Assembly (NCBI GenBank): GCA_030065155.1
Contig: JASJDI010000020.1
Coordinates: 1-44,758 of the forward strand
Reading direction: 5' to 3'
Length of the DNA stretch: 44,758 nt
Source: Xenococcaceae cyanobacterium MO_188.B29
Lineage (GTDB): Bacteria; Cyanobacteriota; Cyanobacteriia; Cyanobacteriales; Xenococcaceae
The notes beneath the pieces are model-generated. The model was not told where the DNA came from. It did no database searches and worked only from the letters and a program-made list of their open reading frames with translations. Below are positions 8,770-16,396 of the stretch, one piece after another. How positions within the stretch are numbered: the first letter of the stretch is position 1; each line of letters opens with the position of its first letter. Position numbers and translations under genes: made by a program.

Positions 8770-9339
8770 TTAGTGGGTTGGTAGATAATGAGCTTTTATT
8801 AGAGAAACAAGATCATTGGGATTAACATAAGCGTGTTTGACTTGACCAGGCATTAAAATCAGATTGGGAGCGTTTTTACATTGCTTCTGACAACCTGTTA
8901 GTTCAACACTTACTCGATTCTGCAATCCTAGCTGCTGGAGAGCTTCTGTCAAAGCACGATAAAGTTGCCTTCCTCCACGTTTGGAACAACCAGATTTATA
9001 ACAAAGGAGAATTTTACCTTTTTGGTTATCTTCTGGTTTAGAAGCAGATTCTACGACTAAGACATCATTGCCATTCCCAAGTCTTTCAACTCGATGAGTT
9101 TTCAGTTTGATTTTACTACCAAGTCCAGAACCTGTTTGTTCTAAAAGTATCGATAGGCGATCGCCTTCTACTAATTTTCTGCCCAAAGTTTCTCGTAATT
9201 CTTTTGCCAGTTTAATAGGAAGAATACGCTCTCCCACCTGGACTTGAATATATTTTAGTTCACCTCCAGATTTAGCAATAAAACCGAGAAATTCTCCTTC
9301 TATTTGATGAGCAGATCTTGGGGCTTTTAAAGTTTCCAT
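8770..9339 (-). CDS. Thioredoxin-like [2Fe-2S] ferredoxin-domain protein
   Basis: A 189-residue protein. The N-terminal ~100 residues (GEFLGFIAKSGGELKYIQV) form a beta-rich region I cannot name. The C-terminal domain, ILLCYKSGCSKRGG followed by VELTGCQKQCKNAPNLILMP, is the pattern of thioredoxin-like 2Fe-2S ferredoxins (Shethna II/NuoE-like): two Cys near KSGC and two in GCQKQC. It is a likely electron carrier. Position just downstream of the SagB-type flavoenzyme gene, inside the minus-strand nif-linked series, suggests redox partnership with it or with nitrogenase assembly (inference). Confidence 0.75.
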   Translation of the reverse strand: METLKAPRSAHQIEGEFLGFIAKSGGELKYIQVQVGERILPIKLAKELRETLGRKLVEGDRLSILLEQTGSGLGSKIKLKTHRVERLGNGNDVLVVESASKPEDNQKGKILLCYKSGCSKRGGRQLYRALTEALQQLGLQNRVSVELTGCQKQCKNAPNLILMPGQVKHAYVNPNDLVSLIKAHYLPTH

Positions 9340-9357
9340 AATTTTTTTTGTATGTAT

Positions 9358-9392
9358 AACTAATGACTAATAACTAATAACTAATAACTAAC
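9358..9392. repeat. Heptameric repeat AACTAAT overlapping the SagB-type gene stop
   Basis: Five heptamers (AACTAAT, GACTAAT, AACTAAT, AACTAAT, AACTAAC). The stop codon of the SagB-type gene (9388-9390, read on minus) lies in the last unit. Confidence 0.85.
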
Positions 9393-10701
9393 GCCCGATC
9401 GCCAAAGCATAAAGAATATCTTTATTTGTACCTAAAAACTCTTGAGTTTCATCATCGTAATAAGCTCCAATTCCACTACAGCTTATACCTAAATAATTAC
9501 TAATTAAATAAAGTCTTTGTCCGAGCCAACCAGCATACTGCATGGCAGTTTGATAGTTGTTATAAGTTGAGGTTAAAAATAAAGTTATTGCACTATCTCT
9601 AGCTAGTGCTTGATTAACACATAAATACTTTGCTTGTTCGCTAAAATCACCACTTTTGATTAGCTTAAATTCTTGGTACAAACCTGACTCCATTCCTTCA
9701 ACAGAATTAATTATTAAATATATTTCAATCTGTTCTTTACTACTTGTCGGTAAAGGTTGTTTTAAACAATGCCAAATTTGTTGCCATTCTGACTGAGAAA
9801 TCGCTCCGCCTTTAAAAGCTCTTGCCGATCGCCTGGTTAGAATGGTCTGTAAAAATTGTTCTTTCTGACAATTAAATGGTAAGACTTGAGAATTTATACT
9901 ACCATTAAAAAATAAATTAGTTTCTGATTTATTTGAAACTGTCTTTGTATATCCCGCCTCAATAAAAGAATTGACTTCAAAATAGTCTGTAGGGCAAACA
10001 AAAGGCAGCTTTAATCGCAATTTTCTGACAGGTTTGGGCTTAGTTTCTCCAGAAATTACCGCAGCATTAACAAATTCTTTATTCTCAAATCCCAAGTCAC
10101 TATTAAGGGCAACCTTATCAAAATTAAAAATAACTTGAGTAGCCTTCTGCTGTAAATATGCAGCAGCCTCGATCGCGCCGATATGATGCCCACTGTCTAA
10201 AAAACAATAGCGCAGACTTCTATTTTTATACTTCCAACTAGAACGATAATAAGCACAACTAACTAAAAATATCAACCCTTTGACTAAACAATTAGGTAAG
10301 ATATAACTTTCTAACCCATCATCAATTAACTCATAAATTAAAGTTAATGAATTGGTAGCTACTTCTAAATGATAAATACCATCGATAATACCTTTTATCC
10401 CTCGAATTTGAACATAAATCTCCGTAGGATATAATGCTCCTGCTGAGGGATTGACTCTCAACTGATAAGAATCATATTTGTACTTCTTTTCAAAAGTAAT
10501 CGCACTAGTTAAACGAATAAAGTTGTGTACAGGATTATTTTCCTCTAAAGGAAAGCGACGATAAAAATGAGGATAGCTTTTAAAAGCAGTAGGTTGAGTT
10601 GACGCATCTACATAATTAGGATCGAGCATTACCGATAAAGGAGAATGCTTAGTAGCATCATGAAAACTCTTACCTGCTGTTTCTAATTGTGTAATGGTCA
10701 T
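9388..10701 (-). CDS. SagB/ThcOx-type nitroreductase-family oxidoreductase
   Basis: A 437-residue protein with two tandem nitroreductase-like halves. The first half has the SagB-type block NPSAGALYPTEIYVQ and an IDGIYHLEVATNSL segment; the second begins near residue 285 with TRRSARAFKGGAISQSEW and ends SGIGAYYDDETQEFLG. Family members bind FMN and oxidise azolines in peptide natural products, but no YcaO cyclodehydratase or precursor peptide is visible nearby, so that role is not supported. Related double-domain proteins occur in cyanobacterial genomes. Neighbours are an ankyrin protein and a 2Fe-2S ferredoxin, all in the series headed by nifP. A role protecting or reducing nitrogenase components is speculation. 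Confidence 0.75.
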   Translation of the reverse strand: MTITQLETAGKSFHDATKHSPLSVMLDPNYVDASTQPTAFKSYPHFYRRFPLEENNPVHNFIRLTSAITFEKKYKYDSYQLRVNPSAGALYPTEIYVQIRGIKGIIDGIYHLEVATNSLTLIYELIDDGLESYILPNCLVKGLIFLVSCAYYRSSWKYKNRSLRYCFLDSGHHIGAIEAAAYLQQKATQVIFNFDKVALNSDLGFENKEFVNAAVISGETKPKPVRKLRLKLPFVCPTDYFEVNSFIEAGYTKTVSNKSETNLFFNGSINSQVLPFNCQKEQFLQTILTRRSARAFKGGAISQSEWQQIWHCLKQPLPTSSKEQIEIYLIINSVEGMESGLYQEFKLIKSGDFSEQAKYLCVNQALARDSAITLFLTSTYNNYQTAMQYAGWLGQRLYLISNYLGISCSGIGAYYDDETQEFLGTNKDILYALAIGR

Positions 10702-10703
10702 TA

Positions 10704-10773
10704 GTTAGTGGTTATTTGTTAGTTGTTAATGGTTAATTGCTACTTACTACTTGCTACTTGCTACTCCCTACTC
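10704..10773. repeat. Divergent heptamer array between SagB-type and ankyrin genes
   Basis: Ten 7-bp units: GTTAGTG, GTTATTT, GTTAGTT, GTTAATG, GTTAATT, then GCTACTT, ACTACTT, GCTACTT, GCTACTC and CCTACTC. The ankyrin gene's stop (10754-10756) and its last residues are inside the array, so the repeat has shaped the protein's C-terminus. Confidence 0.8.
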
Positions 10774-11218
10774 CACGCAATATATTAAGAATCTCAATGG
10801 TGCTAGCAAACTCGATCGCTCTAAAATCATCTAGGTTTCTCAGATGAGGATTTGCTCCTTTTTCTAATAACAGTTTGACTGCATCTGTTTTGCCTGAAGA
10901 GGCAGCATACATTAATACAGTCACACCGTTATCATTTTGGTTATCGAGATCGATACCAGCATTAATGAGCAACCGCATCAAATCTAGATTGTTACCAAAA
11001 CAAGCAAACCAGAGAGCGTTATTACCATCATTATTTTTGAGGTTGATATTAACACCGTTAGCGAGTAAATCTTGGACGATATCGATCGCCCCTTCTCGAC
11101 TAGCAACTATTAAGGCTGTTCCACCATTATCGACTCGCTCATCTAAGTTTTCAGCACTGTAGCCCTTCTGTTGCAACCATATTTCTGTGGTTTTGCTCAG
11201 TTTGTTAGTTATTGTCAT
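10754..11218 (-). CDS. Ankyrin-repeat protein
   Basis: A 154-residue protein made of about three and a half ankyrin repeats: GGTALIVASREGAIDIVQDL, then NNALWFACFGNNLDLMRLLI, then VTVLMYAASSGKTDAVKLLL, then a partial one. It has no signal peptide or membrane segment, so it is a cytoplasmic protein-binding scaffold. It lies within the minus-strand series containing nifP and nifV, directly upstream of the SagB-type gene. Its partner is unknown. Confidence 0.85.
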   Translation of the reverse strand: MTITNKLSKTTEIWLQQKGYSAENLDERVDNGGTALIVASREGAIDIVQDLLANGVNINLKNNDGNNALWFACFGNNLDLMRLLINAGIDLDNQNDNGVTVLMYAASSGKTDAVKLLLEKGANPHLRNLDDFRAIEFASTIEILNILRGVGSSK

Positions 11219-11259
11219 CTTTGTTTAAGTAAATAGTAATATCCATAAACCAAACTACA

Positions 11260-11294
11260 AGCTAAAAGCTAAAAGCTAAAAGCTAAGAGCTAAT
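11260..11294. repeat. Heptameric tandem repeat (AGCTAAA)
   Basis: Five units: AGCTAAA three times, AGCTAAG, AGCTAAT, between the CHAT-N-like gene and the ankyrin gene. Confidence 0.9.
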
Positions 11295-11315
11295 AACGGT
11301 AAGACGTAGAAAAGA

Positions 11316-11579
11316 TTATGCCTCAGTTGATAATTCTGGATATAAGCCCAATTCTCTAGCAAGCTGACGAGCGATAAAGATGAGAAATTTTGAGCCTTCT
11401 TGGTTATTTTCGTGGGCCATAATTGTTGCTACTTGCATAATAGTTCTGATCAAATTTTCATCAATCAAATCTGCACTCGCATCTAAAACTTCTGGCTCTT
11501 TGCCATTGGGGCAACGAAGTAAGCGATCGATTAATTGAAAATATTCTTCTTGACGTTGGTTGTCAGTAGTTGATGTCAT
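11316..11579 (-). CDS. Small protein resembling the N-terminal module of cyanobacterial CHAT/TPR proteins
   Basis: An 87-residue soluble protein. The pattern YFQLIDRLLRCPNGKEPEVL, then LIDENLIRTIMQVA, then FLIFIARQLARELG is one I recognise from the N-terminus of large cyanobacterial CHAT-domain and TPR proteins, where it precedes the repeats. Here it stands alone, with no CHAT or TPR region following. It sits between the TPR-like and ankyrin genes, so it may be a small adaptor. Recognition is from memory of the pattern; function unknown. Confidence 0.6.
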   Translation of the reverse strand: MTSTTDNQRQEEYFQLIDRLLRCPNGKEPEVLDASADLIDENLIRTIMQVATIMAHENNQEGSKFLIFIARQLARELGLYPELSTEA

Positions 11580-11633
11580 TTGTTTTTAGTGGCTAGTAGT
11601 TAGTTGTTGATTGCTCCCTTATCTTTCTTATCC

Positions 11634-12122
11634 TTATTCCTCCTCTTCATCAGGCGAGCGCGTAATAACTTCAAATACAGTAGTGGCACAAAACTCGCGA
11701 CTGTCGTCAATATCTTTGATGCTCTGGCTAATTAGCTTAGCTTCCTCAAGTTTGCCTAACTGCGCAAGAACTAAGCCCTTGGCAGCATAGGCATTGAGGT
11801 AAAGTCGAATTGATGGTTCTTGTTTACGAGCTATTACAATGGGCTTGAGTTGCGACCACTCCGTTGGTAAATTTTCTTTAGTCGCGATCGACTGTAGAAC
11901 TTGTTGGACAATGGACAAAGCGACAACAGGTTGATGTTTGTAGAAAAAGAAACGATATGCTCCAACTAAAACATCAAGGTTATCTCCTGCTCTAAACAAA
12001 GCTTCCCTGATGTATTTTTCTGCTAAACCTGTATATTCCCAATTTTCGCTAGCTAAAAGCAATAATTGTTTTATTTCTGGTTCAACATTACACCAGGAAA
12101 CCCGATCTGGAATAGTTTGCAT
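11634..12122 (-). CDS. TPR-like helical protein of the nif cluster
   Basis: A 162-residue protein, all-helical by composition, with TPR-like helices at about 24-60 (YTGLAEKYIREALFRAGDN) and 103-135 (YLNAYAAKGLVLAQLGKLEE). No catalytic motif. The acidic C-terminus ends DEEEE. It follows flavodoxin on the minus strand. It is probably a protein-protein adaptor; I do not recognise a named family. Confidence 0.65.
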   Translation of the reverse strand: MQTIPDRVSWCNVEPEIKQLLLLASENWEYTGLAEKYIREALFRAGDNLDVLVGAYRFFFYKHQPVVALSIVQQVLQSIATKENLPTEWSQLKPIVIARKQEPSIRLYLNAYAAKGLVLAQLGKLEEAKLISQSIKDIDDSREFCATTVFEVITRSPDEEEE

Positions 12123-12201
12123 AAATTAATAATTGACAATGGACAATGGACAATTGACAACTACTGTAATTTAGTCATGAATTGTGCTTGAGGAGAATAT
12201 C

Positions 12202-12729
12202 TTACTGAGGAAAATATTGACGAAGAGTTTCAACCCAATTTTGGATACGCTCTTCAGTTTTTTCGCTTTCATTGATTTCATCAATAGGTAATCCGACAAA
12301 CTTACCGTCACGCACAGCAAAAGAATAATTAAAAGTATAGTCGTCAGTAGGAACCTGCCCAACTATAGTTGCACCTGCTTCTTTAAAATAGTCGTACAAA
12401 GTTCCTAAAGCACTAACAAAATTCTCGCCATGAGTACCGCAGTCTCCTGCACCAAAAATAGCCACGGTTTTTCCAGTAAAATCAGGTTTTTCGTCTTCCA
12501 TGTCTACTAGAGGATCGCGCCAATCATTTTGGATCTCTCCTGAACCCCATGTAGAAGAGCCAAGTAGCAAGTAATCGTATTGCAACATATCATCAAAATC
12601 GTCAAAATCTTCTTCCATGTTGTAGAGAGCGCATACTCCTTCATCAAAGGATTCAGCAAGTTTTTCTGCAATTTCTTCAGTTACACCTGCGGTGCTGCCG
12701 TAAAAAATACCAATTTTTGCCATGACCAC
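12202..12729 (-). CDS. Flavodoxin
   Basis: A 175-residue long-chain flavodoxin, an FMN-containing one-electron carrier. The FMN phosphate loop is IGIFYGSTAGVTEEIAEKL; LLGSSTWGSGE and IFGAGDCGTHGENF cover the isoalloxazine loops, and the extra loop near DDYTFNYSFAVRDGKFVG marks the long-chain type. The likely start is the second Met (MAKIGIFYG; 12723), matching other cyanobacterial flavodoxins, although MVM is possible. Location in the nif-linked minus-strand series suggests electron delivery to nitrogenase (NifF-like); it could also be an iron-limitation flavodoxin (IsiB-like). Confidence 0.92.
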   Translation of the reverse strand: MVMAKIGIFYGSTAGVTEEIAEKLAESFDEGVCALYNMEEDFDDFDDMLQYDYLLLGSSTWGSGEIQNDWRDPLVDMEDEKPDFTGKTVAIFGAGDCGTHGENFVSALGTLYDYFKEAGATIVGQVPTDDYTFNYSFAVRDGKFVGLPIDEINESEKTEERIQNWVETLRQYFPQ

Positions 12730-13064
12730 AACTCCTGTTACTATTGTTGTTTTTGTCGATAAATTATCTGCAAATGCCTATTAGTTATTTAGTCATTGAT
12801 ACAAATGACTGTTAACAAAAGAACATTAATTAATCTGTTCTGCTAATAATAATCTCTCAGCCAAAAAGCTATTTTTTTCTGATGACTCTGGGGTAAAGTT
12901 GCTAGAAGTAAAAGCGAGAGTCAATATAAGCACCAACAGAGTAATAATTTCATCTCGTATCCGTTCCAAATCATTCATGGTTTTTGCCTGGAGTTAGTCT
13001 CTAATTCTTATTTCTGCTGGGAAGTAGAGACATGCATAGAGAATGCCTCTACTTAGTTAAACAG
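12730..13064. other. Intergenic region between flavodoxin and CBS genes
   Basis: 335 bp. Apart from the candidate 50-residue frame (12826-12978) I see no structural RNA, no strong hairpin and no clear promoter boxes. Confidence 0.4.
12826..12978 (-). CDS. Candidate 50-residue single-span membrane protein
   Basis: An open frame from ATG at 12978 to TAA at 12826, in the gap between the CBS gene and flavodoxin and in the same direction. It starts MNDLERIRDEIITLL, has a hydrophobic stretch of about 13-15 residues (IITLLVLILTLAF) and a polar tail ending LLLAEQIN. The upstream sequence AGGC is a weak ribosome-binding site. There is no homology to cite; the coherent amphipathic start plus one transmembrane segment is the only support. 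Confidence 0.35.
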   Translation of the reverse strand: MNDLERIRDEIITLLVLILTLAFTSSNFTPESSEKNSFLAERLLLAEQIN

Positions 13065-13697
13065 TTAAGCGATCGATGGTTCAGCCTGTTCATGACGAAC
13101 AGACAAAATTTCTGGATTATCTAAGCAAAATTGTTGGAAAGGAGTAGTATCTGGCGATTTTTCTCCTTCTTGATAAGTTGCTTCTGCTTCCAAATCTTCA
13201 ACCAAAGCCCAAGCATCGATGCACTCTTGCGAAGTTGCACCTTTAGCTTTAGAGATGGCGATCGCTTCGGTGATTGCTTTGTCTAATTCTCGACGCAGCA
13301 ATGGTACTTTAGGATTTTCCAGAAAATCGCCTTTATATAAAATATCGGCTTCAGAAACAATCCCTAGTAATTCTCCTTTGATTACAGGTGCAATCCGAAC
13401 GCCAGTTAAGGCAAATAATCGGGCAACATATTCAACACCCAAATCAGGATTAATTACAATACAAGGTTTGGTCATGATTTCGTAAACGCGCATAGTTTCC
13501 GCGTCCTTACCATAAGCCACTACCTTGTTAACAACATCGGTGTGGGTAACGATTCCGTAGGCATCTTGGTTATTACGTACAGTGACAATTAAAGCCCGTA
13601 AGTTTTTGAATTTCATCAACTTAACAGCTTCTGCTACTGTCGCCGAACCACGAATAGTAGCTACGTCTTGAGTCATGATATCAGATGCTTTTAACAT
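13065..13697 (-). CDS. CBS-domain pair protein
   Basis: A 210-residue protein with two CBS motifs: about 7-65 (IMTQDVATIRGSATVAEAVK, then GIVTHTDVVNKV) and 72-128 (IMTKPCIVINPDLGVEYVAR, then LGIVSEADILYKGDF). CBS pairs bind adenine nucleotides and act as energy sensors. The C-terminal ~70 residues are helical and acidic. It is encoded between nifT and flavodoxin on the nif-linked strand; a similar CBS gene near nif genes is known in other cyanobacteria, as I recall. The regulated partner is unknown. Confidence 0.85.
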   Translation of the reverse strand: MLKASDIMTQDVATIRGSATVAEAVKLMKFKNLRALIVTVRNNQDAYGIVTHTDVVNKVVAYGKDAETMRVYEIMTKPCIVINPDLGVEYVARLFALTGVRIAPVIKGELLGIVSEADILYKGDFLENPKVPLLRRELDKAITEAIAISKAKGATSQECIDAWALVEDLEAEATYQEGEKSPDTTPFQQFCLDNPEILSVRHEQAEPSIA

Positions 13698-13794
13698 GAC
13701 AGTTCAATCTCCACTATGTTGTGTGTTTTTTCAGTTAGTATTAATGAATACCAACCGTTAATCCAGTCAACACAAACGTTAACTGAAACCTTAA

Positions 13795-13995
13795 TTACAG
13801 TCGCCTCGCATTTAAAGTTTGAGGAAGTTTCATATCATCTGTTATATCTTTGAAAGACAACTGCCACCCATTAGATAGGGTTAAAACTTTACCTTCTGGA
13901 GTAGTGGTTTGTTCAACTACTTCTTCTTCCAAATCTTTCTTCGGGACATATACTGATAAATGTCCAAGATCATTTTTATGTAACATTACTTTCAT
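13795..13995 (-). CDS. nifT: NifT (FixT) small nif protein
   Basis: A 66-residue protein matching NifT/FixT: starts MKVMLHKNDLGHLSVYVPKK and has the C-terminal block LSNGWQLSF with acidic residues before LPQTLNARRL. Its function is unknown; it is usually dispensable and cotranscribed with nif genes. It follows nifV after 120 bp, which contain a REP-like hairpin. Confidence 0.92.
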   Translation of the reverse strand: MKVMLHKNDLGHLSVYVPKKDLEEEVVEQTTTPEGKVLTLSNGWQLSFKDITDDMKLPQTLNARRL

Positions 13996-14017
13996 AGTTT
14001 TTAATGGTAGTTAGTGG

Positions 14018-14045
14018 GTAGGAGCAAGGCACTGCCTTGCCCGTA
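14018..14045. repeat. REP-like hairpin upstream of nifT
   Basis: GTAGGAGCAAGGCA, a 1-nt centre, then TGCCTTGCCCGTA. Arms GCAAGGCA/TGCCTTGC are perfect. Same family as the hairpins at 33068, 36599 and 39912 (outer ends GTAGGGGC/GCCCCTAC). Confidence 0.7.
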
Positions 14046-14115
14046 AAGTGAATGGTTATCTTTAGTCATTAGTTGTAAGATTAATTACAAATAACAGAAG
14101 ACAAAGGAAAAAAGA

Positions 14116-15240
14116 TTAATTAACCGAATGTGGTTTGGGGATTAAGTTGAATAACTCGTCTGGAGTTAAGTTGCGTTTCAACTCCACTGATATGTCTCGC
14201 ACTGCATCTACTAGAGATCGAGTTTCTGCTTGAGTCAGAGAAATACCATATTGTTGTAAAAAGTTATTAACTAAATGTTTACCAGAATGCTTGCCAATAA
14301 CTAAACTACGTTCTCTGCCTACTTCTTCGGGGCTAAAAGGTTCATAGGTAGAAGGATTTTGTAGTACTCCATGTCCATGGATACCAGATTCATGAGTAAA
14401 AGCATTCCTGCCCACGATCGCTTTCCAAGGAGGAACATCCCAACCAGAGGCTATAACTACAAATTCTGATATGTCTTTAAATTTACTAGTATCAATACCC
14501 AGATCGATACTATAGATGCGCTTTAGTGCCATGACTACTTCTTCTAAAGCAGCATTGCCTGCTCTTTCTCCTAACCCATTAACAGTAGTATTAACTGAGG
14601 TTGCACCTGCTCTTATTCCTGCTAAGGCATTAGCTGTTGCCATCCCAAAATCATTATGGGTGTGCATCTCTACAGGAATAATTAGCTTATTAACTAATTC
14701 CTGTACTTTCTTAAAAGTAGTTAGAGGATCGATAATCCCGACTGTATCGCAAAAACGAAAGCGAGATGCTCCCCAATGTTGAGCAGCTAAGGCTACATCG
14801 AGTAAAAAGCTTTCATCGGCACGAGAAGAGTCTTCGCCACCAACAGAAACATATAAACCACGCTCTAGTGCATAACTAATAGTGTCTCGCAGTCGATTGA
14901 AGACTAGCCTGGGGTTATTTTGAAACTTAACGGCGATTTGGATTTCTGAGACAGGAACGGAGATATGCACCCGTTGTAAACCACAAGCAAGAGAAGCATC
15001 AATATCTGAACGAACAGCACGATTCCAGCCAGTAAGCTTGGTATTTAAACCGAGGTTGACAATCTCGGCAATTGCTTCTGCTTCGATACTACCCATTGCA
15101 GGTATGCCTACTTCAAGCTCGTGTACGCCGATCGCATCCATTACTGTAGCAAAAACAACTTTTTCGGCTACGGTGAAAGCGACTCCTGCTGCTTGTTCTC
15201 CATCCCGTAAAGTTGTATCGTTAATCTGAATTGGTGACAT
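14116..15240 (-). CDS. nifV: Homocitrate synthase NifV
   Basis: A 374-residue DRE-TIM metallolyase. It condenses acetyl-CoA with 2-oxoglutarate to homocitrate, the organic ligand of FeMo-co. The N-terminal INDTTLRDGEQAAGVAF carries the metal and substrate residues (D, R), VEMHTHNDFGMATANAL gives the HxH metal motif, and NGLGERAGNAALEEV the conserved Gly-rich block; GIHGHGVL lies in the C-terminal subdomain. The length is typical for NifV and shorter than LeuA. It starts 5 bp after the DUF2949 stop, indicating tight coupling. Cyanobacterial NifV is placed here next to nifT as in Anabaena, but nifZ is elsewhere. Confidence 0.95.
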   Translation of the reverse strand: MSPIQINDTTLRDGEQAAGVAFTVAEKVVFATVMDAIGVHELEVGIPAMGSIEAEAIAEIVNLGLNTKLTGWNRAVRSDIDASLACGLQRVHISVPVSEIQIAVKFQNNPRLVFNRLRDTISYALERGLYVSVGGEDSSRADESFLLDVALAAQHWGASRFRFCDTVGIIDPLTTFKKVQELVNKLIIPVEMHTHNDFGMATANALAGIRAGATSVNTTVNGLGERAGNAALEEVVMALKRIYSIDLGIDTSKFKDISEFVVIASGWDVPPWKAIVGRNAFTHESGIHGHGVLQNPSTYEPFSPEEVGRERSLVIGKHSGKHLVNNFLQQYGISLTQAETRSLVDAVRDISVELKRNLTPDELFNLIPKPHSVN

Positions 15241-15244
15241 AACT

Positions 15245-15469
15245 CTACTCCTCGATATTTACAAGTAATAACAGTGATCTGTTCTCTAACCAATCAAAGA
15301 TACGGTCTAATTGTGAGCGGGATATTAAACCGTATTGCCACAGCAGCATTGGTATAGGTGCATTTAATTCCTCTTTTTTTTGCATAACTAGAGAAATATC
15401 GGCGGAGGATACCGTTAACTCATCTTGTAAAAATTGACTTAATTCCGTAACTTCAAAATTGAATTCCAT
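15245..15469 (-). CDS. DUF2949-type small cyanobacterial protein
   Basis: A 74-residue soluble protein. The pattern SQFLQDELTVSSADISL, then PIPMLLWQYGLISRSQLDRI, then FDWLE is that of the cyanobacterial DUF2949 family, as far as I recall. Function is unknown. Its stop lies 4 bp before the nifV start, so the two are translationally close; this conserved position between nifP and nifV suggests a nif-specific paralogue. Confidence 0.65.
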   Translation of the reverse strand: MEFNFEVTELSQFLQDELTVSSADISLVMQKKEELNAPIPMLLWQYGLISRSQLDRIFDWLENRSLLLLVNIEE

Positions 15470-15564
15470 GATCTTTTGCTCTTTGTCATTTGTTTTTGGT
15501 TATTAGTCATTCATCTCAATTAAGAACAACGAATGACTAACGACTAATGACTAGGGACTAACAA

Positions 15565-16107
15565 TTACTTACCAACAAATCCTAGAGTTAAACTATCTTC
15601 AGCTAATAAATGATCGAGATGGAAAGCTCTTTCTTCAGTGGCTAATAAAATTTGTTCGTATAAGTAACGAGTAGCTCGATCGCCGACGCTCTCTGCTTGG
15701 GATGCTTGACGGCGAATTAGCTCGATAATTTGTTTTTCGGCAGCTAAATCATTTTCAATCATTTGGCGACAGCCAAAGATACCATCGTCTTCTGGGGTAA
15801 AACAACAAAGTTCTGCTAATTTGCTCAAGCTGGCTGCGGGGGTACCACCCAAACCATTTAAACGTTCGCCAATATCGTGAGCATGACTTTGCACTGCTTC
15901 GTAACTTTCTTGAAAGTATTCATGAATTGAATAAAATTCAGAACCTTCAACTACAAAGTGATGCTTTTGGTATTGCAGATATAAAGCTTGGAAACTAGCT
16001 AAAGCAAAATTTAAGCCTTCACATACTGGAATTACCACTTCTTTGTCTAACCCAATGGGGTTATTGGCAACTTCTCCAAAAGGTTGAACTACTAATGTTT
16101 GTGTCAT
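15565..16107 (-). CDS. Dps-family ferritin with His/Gln-substituted ferroxidase site
   Basis: A 180-residue Dps (12-mer mini-ferritin that oxidises and stores Fe(II)). The ferroxidase region is [20 protein letters not shown]. By alignment in my head with E. coli Dps (H51, H63, D67, D78, E82) the site here is H50, H62, Q66, H77, E81, so both aspartates are replaced, one by His. That resembles the His-type centre described for Nostoc Dps4, which can use O2 rather than H2O2. The usual Trp after the first His is Phe. It is in the nifP-nifV series, so it may store iron for cofactor synthesis or remove O2/peroxide near nitrogenase (inference). Confidence 0.88.
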   Translation of the reverse strand: MTQTLVVQPFGEVANNPIGLDKEVVIPVCEGLNFALASFQALYLQYQKHHFVVEGSEFYSIHEYFQESYEAVQSHAHDIGERLNGLGGTPAASLSKLAELCCFTPEDDGIFGCRQMIENDLAAEKQIIELIRRQASQAESVGDRATRYLYEQILLATEERAFHLDHLLAEDSLTLGFVGK

Positions 16108-16126
16108 GAGTTTGAGTTCCTAATTA

Positions 16127-16396
16127 TTAATTATTCGATGTAGATAAAACTTCTGTTGACCAGCATCGTTCTAACCAGTCGGTCAATTCAGAGCGAGTAC
16201 TAACGAATTGCTGTATAGTACTGCGGAGCAGGATGGCATCGATGCAACGATCGATCTCTACCCAGAGCGTTCCATCTTCGGGACACCAGCAGGGAATATT
16301 TAATTCTTGCAGGCGACGATAGACACTCCAGCGATCGCTACGATGGATTTTTGCCACTTGACTGACAAAGACATCAGGGCGAGTGAATTTATACAT
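16127..16396 (-). CDS. Small conserved nif-cluster protein downstream of nifP
   Basis: An 89-residue protein. I choose the start [10 protein letters not shown] at 16396, because it overlaps the nifP stop by 8 nt (ATGTATAA), a translational-coupling arrangement; a longer frame to 16459 would run inside nifP. Features: [20 protein letters not shown] looks like a helix-turn-helix-sized segment, then [18 protein letters not shown] with a CxC, then helices. I recall a small gene in this position after nifP in heterocystous cyanobacteria, but cannot name the family. Possibly a small DNA- or protein-binding factor. Confidence 0.7.
   Translation of the reverse strand: MYKFTRPDVFVSQVAKIHRSDRWSVYRRLQELNIPCWCPEDGTLWVEIDRCIDAILLRSTIQQFVSTRSELTDWLERCWSTEVLSTSNN

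Noticed and set aside
9388-10701. SagB-type gene as part of a thiazole/oxazole-modified peptide cluster
   Set aside because: No YcaO, no leader peptide gene and no exporter within the window; the neighbours are nif-linked.
8586-11294. CRISPR array
   Set aside because: The repeats are 7-8 bp tandem units with no spacers, so they are STRR arrays.
12171-12362. 63-residue hydrophobic frame on the minus strand
   Set aside because: It is an out-of-frame shadow of flavodoxin, without an RBS.
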